A stretch of DNA of 64,000 nucleotides from JALZKA01 sp033856515 (lineage in GTDB: Bacteria; Actinomycetota; Thermoleophilia; Solirubrobacterales; 70-9): contig JAWVEY010000020.1 in NCBI GenBank assembly GCA_033856515.1, positions 62,001 through 126,000 of the forward strand. The letters run 5' to 3'. Under the pieces are notes generated by a model. That model saw nothing but the letters and a program-made list of their open reading frames with translations. It did no database searches and had not been told where the DNA came from. Position 1 is the stretch's first letter. Every line of letters begins with the position of its first letter. Below, piece by piece: positions 1-7,626 of the stretch. The position numbers and the translations under genes are program-made.

Positions 1-656
1 CCGAGCCGGTACTTCGCGACGTCTCACTCAAACTTGAGACGGGAGAGACCCTGGTCGTGCTGGGGCCGAACGGCGCCGGCAAGTCGACCCTCCTTCGCAT
101 GCTCGCGACGCTGCTACGACCGACGGCGGGAAAGCTGACCGTTCTCGGCGCCGAGCTGCCCAAGGGCGCTTGGAAGGCGCGCGGAAAGATCGGCTACCTC
201 GGCCACGACCCGCTCCTTTACGCCGACCTGACCCTGGCGGAGGCGCTCACTTTCCACGCCGAGCTCCATCGGGTGCCCGAGTCGCGGAAGCGGATCGGTG
301 CGCTGCTCGCTCAAGTCGGGCTCGAGCGCCGGGCCGGCCAGCTCGTGCGCACGCTCTCGGCTGGCCAGGCCCAGCGCGCGGCCGTCGTTCGTTGCGTCCT
401 TCACAAGCCGGAGCTGCTCTTGCTCGACGAGCCGGGCGCTCACCTCGACCCGGCGGGATTCGGCACGGTCGAGCCCCTGATCGGGCGATCCTCAGGCGCG
501 ACGCGGGTCGTCGTCACGCACGACGTAGAGGGCGGACTTGCCGACGCGGACCGCGCGCTCGCCCTGCACAGCGACGGTTCGGTCGCCTATGAAGGCCCGG
601 CAGACGGCCTCTCGGCCGAGGACGCTCGCACGATCTATTCCGGGAGAGCGACGTGA
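1..656 (+). CDS. ccmA: CcmA, heme exporter ATP-binding subunit (5' partial)
   Basis: ATP-binding subunit of the CcmAB(C) ABC complex of cytochrome c maturation System I, which drives release of heme-loaded CcmE. The frame is open from base 3 with sensible sequence (EPVLRDVSLKLETGET) before the first GTG at 57, so the start lies outside the window. Walker A (LGPNGAGKST), the ABC signature (LSAGQAQR) and Walker B (LLLLDEPGAHLDP) are all visible, followed by the switch His in VVVTHD. The stop overlaps the start of ccmB by 4 bases (GTGA). The family is usually about 200 residues, so little is missing. The CcmA rather than generic ABC assignment rests on its ccmB, ccmC and ccmD neighbours. Confidence 0.9.
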   Translation, partial: EPVLRDVSLKLETGETLVVLGPNGAGKSTLLRMLATLLRPTAGKLTVLGAELPKGAWKARGKIGYLGHDPLLYADLTLAEALTFHAELHRVPESRKRIGALLAQVGLERRAGQLVRTLSAGQAQRAAVVRCVLHKPELLLLDEPGAHLDPAGFGTVEPLIGRSSGATRVVVTHDVEGGLADADRALALHSDGSVAYEGPADGLSAEDARTIYSGRAT

Positions 657-1321
657 GCGCCGTCCGGGTCATCCTCATGAAGGACCTGCGGATCGAGCTC
701 CGCACGCTCCAGTCGCTTCCGGCGATGGCGCTCTTCGCGGTCACCACGTTCGTGATCTTCCGCTTCGGGCTCGACCGCACGTCACTGGAGGGAAGCCTCG
801 CCGCAGGCGTCCTCCTGGTGACGGTGTTGTTCGCGGCGCTCCTCGCCATCAACCGCCTGTTCGTGGCTGAACGCGACGAGGGCGGCTTCGACGCGATCAG
901 GCTCGCCCCGGTCGAGGCCACCTCGCTCTTTCTCGCAAAGGTGCTGGCGCTCCTCGTCTACCTGACGGTCCTCGAGCTGATCGCCCTGCCCGTGTTCGCC
1001 GCCTTCTTCCTGGACGACGCCGCGGGCCTTCTTCCCGTGGCGGGGATCCTCCTCCTGCTCAACCTCGGCTTTGCCGCGACGGGCGCCGTGGTTTCGACGA
1101 TGGGCGCCAACTCGAGAGCGCGGGACCTGCTCACGCCCCTGGTCCTCCTGCCCCTTTTGATCCCGTTGATGATCGCGGCCGCAGGCGCGTGCGAGCTGCT
1201 TCTTGCAGCGGGAGGCCCCGAGTACGACGGGGTGCCGAAGTGGGCGCTGACCCTGGGCCTCTACGACGCGGTCTTCCTCTTGGTCGGTTACGCGGTGTAC
1301 GACTTCCTGATCGAGGACTGA
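653..1321 (+). CDS. ccmB: CcmB, heme exporter membrane subunit
   Basis: Permease subunit paired with CcmA in cytochrome c maturation. The 222-residue protein has six hydrophobic segments spread over its length, the usual size and topology of CcmB, with the N-terminal cytoplasmic stretch containing MKDLRIELRT, typical of the family. The GTG start overlaps the ccmA stop, so the two are translationally coupled. After the stop there are 66 bases with a short perfect hairpin before ccmC. The sequence match plus position between ccmA and ccmC makes the assignment secure. Confidence 0.9.
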   Translation: MSAVRVILMKDLRIELRTLQSLPAMALFAVTTFVIFRFGLDRTSLEGSLAAGVLLVTVLFAALLAINRLFVAERDEGGFDAIRLAPVEATSLFLAKVLALLVYLTVLELIALPVFAAFFLDDAAGLLPVAGILLLLNLGFAATGAVVSTMGANSRARDLLTPLVLLPLLIPLMIAAAGACELLLAAGGPEYDGVPKWALTLGLYDAVFLLVGYAVYDFLIED

Positions 1322-1353
1322 GTCCCTTGCAATACCGCTGCAGCCGGGAGGTC

Positions 1354-1370
1354 GAGCGCTTGAAGCGCTC
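1354..1370 (+). terminator. Short perfect hairpin between ccmB and ccmC
   Basis: GAGCGCT and AGCGCTC form a 7-bp stem around a TGA loop. No T-tract follows, and a TACGAT hexamer (1371-1376) that could be a -10 element for ccmC comes directly after. It may be a weak attenuator or only a processing site. Confidence 0.3.
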
Positions 1371-1387
1371 TACGATCTAACCCCCCG

Positions 1388-2131
1388 ATGTCGATGCCCA
1401 GCCTCAAAATCATGGCTTTCGCCACCGTGGCCGTTCTCGGCCTCGCCTTCGCGCTCGTTTTCTTCTACGCGCCCAACGACGCCGACCAGGGCTTCATCCA
1501 GAAGATCTTCTACGTCCACGTCCCGATCGCCATCTGCGCGCTGGTTGGCTTCGTGGCCGCGGCGTTCCACTCGATCCGGCATCTGCGCACCGGCGACCCG
1601 ATCCACGATGTCCGCTCCTACGTTTCGATCCACATGGGCGTCATCTTCGGCACCGCGGCTCTCTTGACGGGCTCGATCTGGGCGCGCGCGGCGTGGGGCA
1701 AGTGGTGGGTTTGGGAGGAGCCGACGCTCGTCTCGTTCCTGATCGTCTATCTCCTCTATGCGACCTATTACCCGCTCCGGTACTCGATCGCCGACCGCGA
1801 GCGCCAAGCGCGCTACGCCTCCGTATTCGCGATCACCGCGGGCGCGTTCGTGCCGCTGAACTTCATGGCGGTCCGCCTGGCAGAGTCGCTGGTCCACCCC
1901 CGCGTCTTTGCCACGGCCGACGGCGGGCTGCCGCCCGAGATGCTGCTGACGTTCCTCGTCTCGATTGCCGGCATGGGACTCCTCTTCATCACATTGAGCC
2001 GCTTCGAACTCGCGGCCAAGATGACCTCGGCGCAGGTCTCGCGCCTCCGCCGCGCGCTTGATTCCGAGGCACCGGTGTCGCCGCCGTCCCGGATCGCTCC
2101 GTCCGTGCCGGCAAGCGAGGCGTCCGGCTGA
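1388..2131 (+). CDS. ccmC: CcmC/CcsA-type heme handling protein
   Basis: Membrane protein of the heme-handling superfamily that loads heme onto CcmE in System I. The 247 residues give about six membrane segments. A His in FYVHVPIAI and another in LVHPRVF flank the tryptophan-rich segment, as expected for the two heme-ligand histidines. The tryptophan motif reads WGKWWVWEEPT, where family members usually have WD followed by a basic residue. ATG at 1388 is used; ATG 1394 is an alternative. The stop overlaps the ATG of the small ccmD-like gene (ATGA). The C-terminal 30 residues are Ser/Pro-rich and cytoplasmic. Confidence 0.88.
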   Translation: MSMPSLKIMAFATVAVLGLAFALVFFYAPNDADQGFIQKIFYVHVPIAICALVGFVAAAFHSIRHLRTGDPIHDVRSYVSIHMGVIFGTAALLTGSIWARAAWGKWWVWEEPTLVSFLIVYLLYATYYPLRYSIADRERQARYASVFAITAGAFVPLNFMAVRLAESLVHPRVFATADGGLPPEMLLTFLVSIAGMGLLFITLSRFELAAKMTSAQVSRLRRALDSEAPVSPPSRIAPSVPASEASG

Positions 2132-2301
2132 TGCCCGCCCTGCCGATCGACGAAGCTGGCAAGTACGTGGCCGGCGCGTACCTGGTCTTCCTGGTGCTGC
2201 TCCTGATCTACGTGGCGATCATGGCCGCGAAGCTCGAGCGAATGCAGCGCGACCTGACGGAGCTGGCCGACCTGGCCGAGAGCCGCAAGGAGACGGGCTG
2301 A
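2131..2301 (+). CDS. ccmD: CcmD-like small membrane protein (56 aa)
   Basis: A 56-residue reading frame exactly fills the space between ccmC and hemA, overlapping each by one base of start/stop (ATGA at both ends). It has a single membrane helix around residues 13-32 (AYLVFLVLLLIYVAIMAAKL) followed by a charged amphipathic tail containing ERMQRDLTELADLAE. Size, one helix plus charged C-terminus and position after ccmC match CcmD, which helps release holo-CcmE from the CcmABC complex. Sequence identity in this family is always low, so the name rests on topology and context. Confidence 0.8.
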   Translation: MPALPIDEAGKYVAGAYLVFLVLLLIYVAIMAAKLERMQRDLTELADLAESRKETG

Positions 2302-3635
2302 TGGCCGAAGTCTTGGTTCTGGGTGTCTCGCACAAGACCGCGCCGCTCGAGCTGCGCGAGAAGCTGGCCCTCACCGAGGGGCGTGCCGTCGGCGTTCTCG
2401 GCGAGCTGGTGACGTCCGGTCAGACCTCGGAGGCGGCCGCGATCTCGACGTGCAACCGCACTGAGCTCTACATGTACGCCTCGGACCCGGTGAACGCGGA
2501 GTCGCAGGCGCTTGGCGTGCTCTCGCGCGAGGCGGACATCCGGCCCACCGAGCTGGTCTCCCACCTGTATTCGATGCGCGGGCCCAGCGCTGCCGACCAC
2601 CTCTTCCGCGTCACCGCAGGCCTCGAGTCGATGATCGTCGGCGAGGCCGAGATCCAGGGCCAGGTAAAGCGCGCTTATGAGCTCGCGCTGGTCGAGGATG
2701 CGACAGGCCCGGTTCTGAACCGCCTCTTCCGCGGAGCGCTCGCCGCCGGCAAGCGCGCGCGGACAGAGACCGCTCTCTCGGAGCGGGCGCTGTCGGTCCC
2801 GCAGGTCGCGGTCGAGCTTGCGCAGCGAACCCTCGGGGACCTCGAGGACCGCACGGTGCTGGTGGTCGGAGCCGGCGAGACCGCCGAGCTCACCGCCCGC
2901 GCGCTGGCCTCCCGGGGAGTCGACGCCGTCTTCATCGCCAACCGCCACTACGACCGCGCGATCGGCATCGCTCAGCGCTTCGGCGGCAGGGCCGTCCGCT
3001 TTGAGGAGCTGCCGTCTCTTCTTGCGCAGGCAGACATCGTCGTTTCCTCCACCTCCTCGCCACACAACGTGATCGAGCGCGACGCGCTCTCCGAGGTGAT
3101 GGCCGAGCGCGAGGGCCGCCCGCTGCTCCTGATCGACCTCGCGGTGCCGCGCGACATCATGCCGGCCTGCCGCGAGCTCACCGGCGTGACGGTCTATGAC
3201 ATGGACGACCTCCAGTCCCTGGTCGAGAGGAACACCAGCTCCCGCGAGGGCGAGGCGGTCAAGGCCGAGAAGATCCTGCGCTCGGAGCTCGCGGGGTTCG
3301 AGGAGTGGCTGACGGCACAGGAGGTGACCCCCACCATCACGGCTCTTCGTGGGCTCGCGGATGAGATCGTCGCCCGCACCCTCGCCGAGAACGAGAACCG
3401 CTGGGAGAGCATGTCCGAGGCGGACCGCGAGCGCCTGGCCACGATGGCGAACGCGATCGCCCGGCGCATCCTCCACGAGCCGACGCTTCGGCTCAAGAGA
3501 TCGGCCGCCGACGGGGTGTCGGGCCACGTCCACGCGCTTCGCGAGCTCTTCGGCCTGGATCCCGGCTCGGAAGCCCTGGAGGGCACGGATGCTGAGGTCA
3601 CGGAGCTCGACGAGCACCGCCGCGCCCGCAGGTAA
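2301..3635 (+). CDS. hemA: Glutamyl-tRNA reductase
   Basis: Reduces glutamyl-tRNA(Glu) to glutamate-1-semialdehyde with NADPH, the first committed step of the C5 tetrapyrrole pathway. The 444-residue protein starts at ATG 2301 inside the ccmD stop (an upstream in-frame extension exists but belongs to ccmC/ccmD sequence). Catalytic Cys51 lies in ISTCNRTELY. The glutamate-recognition motif GLESMIVGEAEIQGQVK and the nucleotide-binding VLVVGAGETAELTA follow, then a C-terminal helical dimerisation region. The next gene is hemC after 9 bases. Co-location with cytochrome c maturation genes suggests that heme supply and cytochrome assembly are co-expressed. Confidence 0.96.
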   Translation: MAEVLVLGVSHKTAPLELREKLALTEGRAVGVLGELVTSGQTSEAAAISTCNRTELYMYASDPVNAESQALGVLSREADIRPTELVSHLYSMRGPSAADHLFRVTAGLESMIVGEAEIQGQVKRAYELALVEDATGPVLNRLFRGALAAGKRARTETALSERALSVPQVAVELAQRTLGDLEDRTVLVVGAGETAELTARALASRGVDAVFIANRHYDRAIGIAQRFGGRAVRFEELPSLLAQADIVVSSTSSPHNVIERDALSEVMAEREGRPLLLIDLAVPRDIMPACRELTGVTVYDMDDLQSLVERNTSSREGEAVKAEKILRSELAGFEEWLTAQEVTPTITALRGLADEIVARTLAENENRWESMSEADRERLATMANAIARRILHEPTLRLKRSAADGVSGHVHALRELFGLDPGSEALEGTDAEVTELDEHRRARR

Positions 3636-3644
3636 GGGGATGCG

Positions 3645-4517
3645 GTGAGGATCGCGACGCGGTCTAGCGCGCTTGCGCTGGCGCAGGCCGGGACAGTCGC
3701 GGAGGCGCTTGGGGGCGCCGAGCTGGTGCACGTCGCGAACGTCGATGGCGAGGTCGGGGACAAGGCGCGCTTCGTGCGGACGGTGGAGGAGGCGCTTCGC
3801 GAGGGACGGGCAGACCTGGGAGTGCATTCGGCGAAGGACCTTCCGGGCGACATGCCCGAGGACCTCGCGCTTGTCGGTGTGCCGGAGCGCGAGGACCCAG
3901 CCGACGTCTTCGTCGGCGACGCGAAAGCGCTCGACGACCTGCCCGAGGGCGCGCGGGTGGGCACTGCAAGCCTCAGGCGCCGATCGCAGCTGCTGGCGCT
4001 TCGCGCCGATCTCGAGGTGGTCGAGGTCCGCGGCAACGTCGACACGCGCCTACGCAAGCTTGCCGACGGCGAGATGCACGGCATCGTCCTAGCCGCCGCC
4101 GGCCTGTTGCGCTTGGGCCGAGCCGGCGAGGTCGCCTTCCGCTTCGGTGCCGACCAGATGGTCCCAGCGCCAGGTCAGGGAGCCCTGGCGCTTCAGGCCC
4201 GCTCCGGCGACTCCGCGGCTGCGTCCGCAGCGGCCACTATCTCCGACCACGACGCGCTGGTCGAGTTCACGGCCGAGCGCGCCGCGACGCAGATTCTGGA
4301 CGCATCGTGCGAAACGCCGCTCGGTATCTGCGCCCGCCACCTGGAGGGGACCCTGGCGGTTGCGGGCTACGCCGGCCTTCCCGACGGCTCGGAGTGGGTT
4401 CGCGACGCCGTGCGCGGCGATCCCGAGCAGCCCGCTGCGCTTGGCGCTGCGCTCGCAGAGCGAATGCTCGGTGCGGGCGCGGGCGAGATCCTCGAGCGGG
4501 CGAAGGAGACGGTGTGA
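3645..4517 (+). CDS. hemC: Porphobilinogen deaminase (hydroxymethylbilane synthase)
   Basis: Polymerises four porphobilinogens to hydroxymethylbilane. The 290-residue protein starts at GTG 3645; the nearby ATG 3640 runs into a stop. The catalytic Asp65 is in HSAKDLPGD, the substrate/cofactor-binding arginines are in GTASLRRRSQL, and Cys222 in DASCETPLG is the dipyrromethane cofactor attachment site. The stop overlaps the next GTG by 4 bases. The hemB and hemL genes needed to complete this part of the pathway are not in the window. Confidence 0.95.
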   Translation: MRIATRSSALALAQAGTVAEALGGAELVHVANVDGEVGDKARFVRTVEEALREGRADLGVHSAKDLPGDMPEDLALVGVPEREDPADVFVGDAKALDDLPEGARVGTASLRRRSQLLALRADLEVVEVRGNVDTRLRKLADGEMHGIVLAAAGLLRLGRAGEVAFRFGADQMVPAPGQGALALQARSGDSAAASAAATISDHDALVEFTAERAATQILDASCETPLGICARHLEGTLAVAGYAGLPDGSEWVRDAVRGDPEQPAALGAALAERMLGAGAGEILERAKETV

Positions 4518-6019
4518 AAGCGCGCGCTGGGGTGGTCTATCTCGTGGGAGCGGGGCCGGGCGATCCGGGTCTGATCACAGTCCGCGCGCTTGAGCTGATC
4601 GCGAGCGCCGACGCGATCCTCTACGACCGTCTGATCCCGGCTGGAGCTCTGGACGGTGCGCATCCTGAGGCTGACCTCGTCTATGCGGGGAAGGCGCCGG
4701 GCGACGTCGCCATGACGCAGGACGAGATCAACGCCGAGCTGACGGAAAGGGCGCGGCGTGGTCAGAGCGTCGTTCGGCTGAAGGGCGGGGATCCGTTTGT
4801 CTTCGGCCGCGGCGGCGAGGAGGCCGAGGCGTGCGCAGCCGCGGGCGTCGACTTCGAGGTCGTGCCGGGCGTGACCGCGGGCGTCGCTGCCGCGGCTTAT
4901 GCCGGCATCCCCGTCACCCATCGCGACGACGCCTCGGCCGTCGCGTTCGTCACCGGCCACGAGGACCCCGAAAAGCCCGAGACCGCGCTCGACTGGGATG
5001 CGCTTGCCCGATTTCCCGGGACGCTCGTCCTCTACATGGGCGTGAAGAACCTGCCCGAGATCGCCAAGCGCCTGATCGACGCGGGCCGCGATCCCGGTGA
5101 ACCCGCTGCCGCCATCGAGCGCGGGACGCTGGCGGGGCAGCGTGCCGCTGTGGCGACGCTGGAAACTCTCGCGCAGGAGGTCGAGCGCCAGGGGCTTCGG
5201 CCGCCGTCGATCCTCCTGTTCGGTCGCGTAGCTGCCAGGCGCGAGGAAATCGCGTGGCTCGAGCGCCGCCCGCTTCATGGAAAGCGGGTCGTCGTGACGC
5301 GCGCCCGCGCGCAGGCGAGCGGGATGGCACGGACGCTGGAGGCGCTCGGCGCCGAGGTGATCGAGCTGCCCGCGATCAGGATTGAGCCGACGATCGACTC
5401 GGATGAGGTGCGCGCAGCGGTCGAGTCACTTCATACCTACGCCCTCGTCTGTGTGACGAGTCCGAACGGGGCGCGGCTCCTCTTTGAGGCGATGGATGCG
5501 CAGGGCCGCGACGCCCGCGCACTGAGCCAGGCCCAGGTGGCGGCGATCGGCCCGGGCACCGCTCGCGCGCTGCGCAAACACGGCGTGATCGCCGACGTGG
5601 TGCCGGAGCGCTTCGTCGCCGAGGCGCTGGTCGAAGCCCTCGCCGAGGTGCCGATTCAGGGCAAGCCCGTGCTGGTGGCGCGCGCGGCCGAGGCGCGGGA
5701 CGTCCTGCCCGATGCGCTCCGCGAGCGAGGCGCCGAAGTGGACGTAGTGGCGCTGTACGAGACGGTGCGCGAATCGCCCGCCGTTGAGGAGATCGAGGCG
5801 GCGGCGGGCGCAGACTACGTGACGTTCACGTCGTCGTCGACGGTGAAGAACTTCCTCGAGGTCATGGGCGGACGCGTCCCCGAGGGAGCCCGCATCGTTT
5901 CGATCGGGCCGGTGACCAGTGAGACCGCGCGCGAAGCCGGGATCGAGGTTACGATCGAGGCAGGCCGGCACGATCCGGCGGGGTTGATCGACGCGTTGGT
6001 GGAGGATGCAGGTGAGTAA
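4514..6019 (+). CDS. hemD: Uroporphyrinogen-III C-methyltransferase / uroporphyrinogen-III synthase fusion
   Basis: A 501-residue two-domain enzyme. Residues about 5-245 are the SUMT/CobA domain, with GAGPGDPGLITVRAL near the N-terminus, RLKGGDPFVFGRGGEE and the VVPGVTAG loop. Residues about 260-500 are HemD, closing hydroxymethylbilane to uroporphyrinogen III, with the family's VTFTSSSTVKNF segment. The GTG at 4514 overlaps the hemC stop and gives a start right before the SUMT fold; a longer upstream open frame only shadows hemC. One polypeptide thus makes uroporphyrinogen III and can divert it to siroheme or cobalamin by methylation at C-2 and C-7. Confidence 0.94.
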   Translation: MKARAGVVYLVGAGPGDPGLITVRALELIASADAILYDRLIPAGALDGAHPEADLVYAGKAPGDVAMTQDEINAELTERARRGQSVVRLKGGDPFVFGRGGEEAEACAAAGVDFEVVPGVTAGVAAAAYAGIPVTHRDDASAVAFVTGHEDPEKPETALDWDALARFPGTLVLYMGVKNLPEIAKRLIDAGRDPGEPAAAIERGTLAGQRAAVATLETLAQEVERQGLRPPSILLFGRVAARREEIAWLERRPLHGKRVVVTRARAQASGMARTLEALGAEVIELPAIRIEPTIDSDEVRAAVESLHTYALVCVTSPNGARLLFEAMDAQGRDARALSQAQVAAIGPGTARALRKHGVIADVVPERFVAEALVEALAEVPIQGKPVLVARAAEARDVLPDALRERGAEVDVVALYETVRESPAVEEIEAAAGADYVTFTSSSTVKNFLEVMGGRVPEGARIVSIGPVTSETAREAGIEVTIEAGRHDPAGLIDALVEDAGE

Positions 6020-6833
6020 GAAGGCTTGGGTGGCAGGGGTTGTGGCGGTCGTGGGATCGCTGGCGATCGCGGACGGAGCGTCGGCCGCGCTCGCGTGCAA
6101 CTACAACTCGTCGTCGGACCAGCTCACCGTGACCTCGAGTGGATTCGAGGAGGTCGTTGCCCTCCGCCGAGACGGCACCGATATCGAGATCACCAACGAC
6201 TCGATGGGCGGCGAGCTGTCGTGCACGGGAGGCACGCCGACGATCAACAACACGGACGACATCGTCTTGGACGATCTGCCTGGAGCTGTGGCGCCTGCCG
6301 TCTACTTCGACCTCAAGAAGGGCTACATGTCGCCTGGCGTCACGAACGAGTCGCCTGAGCTCTCGGAGATCGAGATCGACGTGGAGTGGCCCGATGGCTT
6401 CTTCGGGCTCGGCGGTGGCAACAACGTGGACCGCTTCAAGTTCGGTGAGTCGATCCTCGCGCCGGCGGTGATGATCAACAACGACTCTGATGCCGATGCT
6501 TTCCTGGGCGCCACACAGACGATCATCCTTCGGGGCGAGGGCGGCAAGGACAAGTTGAGCGGTAAGGGAGGCCCGGGCTTCCTCGGACCGATCCAGATCC
6601 CGATGACGATCGAGGGCGGCGGCGGCGCCGACAGGATCACCGGCGGCGGGACGCGCGACGTCCTATACGGCAACGGCGGCAAGGACAAGGTGAAGGGCGG
6701 CGACGGCAAGGACATCATCGAGGTGAAGGGCGGCAAGAAGGACAAGGTGAAATGCGGCGCCGGCAAGGACCAGGTGTTCGCGGACGCCTCCGACAAGATC
6801 GCGGGCGACTGCGAGAAGGTGGACGTTTCCTGA
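6012..6833 (+). CDS. Secreted protein with C-terminal RTX-like glycine/aspartate repeats
   Basis: Predicted exported protein of 273 residues. GTG 6012 is preferred because GGAGG at 6001-6005 lies 6 bases upstream; ATG 6006 directly abuts that site. A signal peptide ends at DGASA-AL. The middle is Ser/Thr/Asp-rich and unrecognised. The last 90 residues hold degenerate nonapeptide-like repeats (GGGGADRITGG, GNGGKDKVKGG, GDGKDIIEVKGG, GAGKDQVFAD) of the calcium-binding beta-roll kind, with Lys where Asn is usual. The start overlaps the end of cobA-hemD, so it may ride on the heme operon message, though no functional link is apparent. Function unknown. Confidence 0.75.
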   Translation: MSKKAWVAGVVAVVGSLAIADGASAALACNYNSSSDQLTVTSSGFEEVVALRRDGTDIEITNDSMGGELSCTGGTPTINNTDDIVLDDLPGAVAPAVYFDLKKGYMSPGVTNESPELSEIEIDVEWPDGFFGLGGGNNVDRFKFGESILAPAVMINNDSDADAFLGATQTIILRGEGGKDKLSGKGGPGFLGPIQIPMTIEGGGGADRITGGGTRDVLYGNGGKDKVKGGDGKDIIEVKGGKKDKVKCGAGKDQVFADASDKIAGDCEKVDVS

Positions 6834-6843
6834 CCGGGGCGGC

Positions 6844-7569
6844 GTGAGCTCGCCGAACGCATTTGACGGCCCCACCGTCCATCACCGGCTGACGGATTCG
6901 ACGAACGACCGCGCGCGGGAGCTCGCGATCGAGGGCGCGCCCTCGGGGACGATTGTCACCGCGGACGAGCAGACTGAGGGGCGCGGGCGGACTGGGCGGA
7001 CCTGGTCGGCGCCGGCGGGAGCGGCGCTTCTGTGCTCGGCGATCCTGCGCCCGCTCGAGGCGCAACATTCGCTTCTGCCCTTGGCGGTGCCGCTGGCGGT
7101 GTGCGAGGCGGCCGAGGCTCTGGCTCCGGTCGAGTGCCAGGTCAAGTGGCCAAACGACATCTGGCTGGGCGAGCGGAAGCTCGCGGGCGTCCTGATCGAA
7201 GCGCGTCCACCGGACTGGGCGGTGATCGGCGTCGGCCTGAACCTGTCGATCCCGGATGAGGGGTTTCCTGGCGACTTGCGGTGGCCTGCGACGTCGCTTG
7301 GACAGGGGGTGGGGGTGGATCAGGCGCTGGCGGCGCTTCGTGAGTCGCTCGGCACGTGGACGGCGGCTGTGCCGGCTGAGGTTGTCGCCGCGTTCGAATC
7401 GCGCGACGCCCTGCGCGGCCGCGAGGTTGCCTGGGAAGGGAGTGGCGGTTCTGGCACCCAAGGGGAGGGAATCTGCGAGGGCATCGACGACCGCGGAAAC
7501 CTGGTCGTGGTCACCGGTTCAGGCGACAGGCTCAGCCTCGGCGCCGGCGAGGTGTCTCTCCGCCTCTAG
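6844..7569 (+). CDS. birA: Biotin--[acetyl-CoA-carboxylase] ligase
   Basis: Activates biotin with ATP and transfers it to the lysine of carboxyl carrier domains. The 241-residue protein has the biotin-binding EGRGRTGRTW loop (about residues 41-50), the catalytic CQVKWPNDIWLG segment and the small C-terminal SH3-like domain. It lacks an N-terminal DNA-binding domain, so it should not repress transcription itself. GTG 6844 is the only plausible start. A likely substrate is the BCCP domain of the carboxylase encoded at 42205-43965. Confidence 0.93.
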   Translation: MSSPNAFDGPTVHHRLTDSTNDRARELAIEGAPSGTIVTADEQTEGRGRTGRTWSAPAGAALLCSAILRPLEAQHSLLPLAVPLAVCEAAEALAPVECQVKWPNDIWLGERKLAGVLIEARPPDWAVIGVGLNLSIPDEGFPGDLRWPATSLGQGVGVDQALAALRESLGTWTAAVPAEVVAAFESRDALRGREVAWEGSGGSGTQGEGICEGIDDRGNLVVVTGSGDRLSLGAGEVSLRL

Positions 7570-7584
7570 TCAACGAGGTCGGAC

Positions 7585-7607
7585 TTTGCCACCTATGCGG
7601 TGGCAAA
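7585..7607. terminator. Bidirectional terminator hairpin between birA and the helicase
   Basis: TTTGCCACC and GGTGGCAAA form a perfect 9-bp stem with a five-base loop. It lies 15 bases after the birA stop and 20 bases before the end of the convergent helicase gene. The A/T-rich outer pairs give short T runs on both strands, as in a two-way terminator. Confidence 0.7.
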
Positions 7608-7626
7608 CCCCGCCGAATCCTGTGAC

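Noticed and set aside
2058..2300. Long N-terminal extension of HemA
   Set aside because: The extra 81 residues only translate ccmC/ccmD DNA in another frame; ATG 2301 fits the family start and overlaps ccmD.
2208..3827. Long open antisense frame opposite hemA/hemC (539 codons)
   Set aside because: It mirrors strong coding sequence of hemA in a GC-rich genome; composition is Arg/Leu/Val-rich with no family motif and no promoter.
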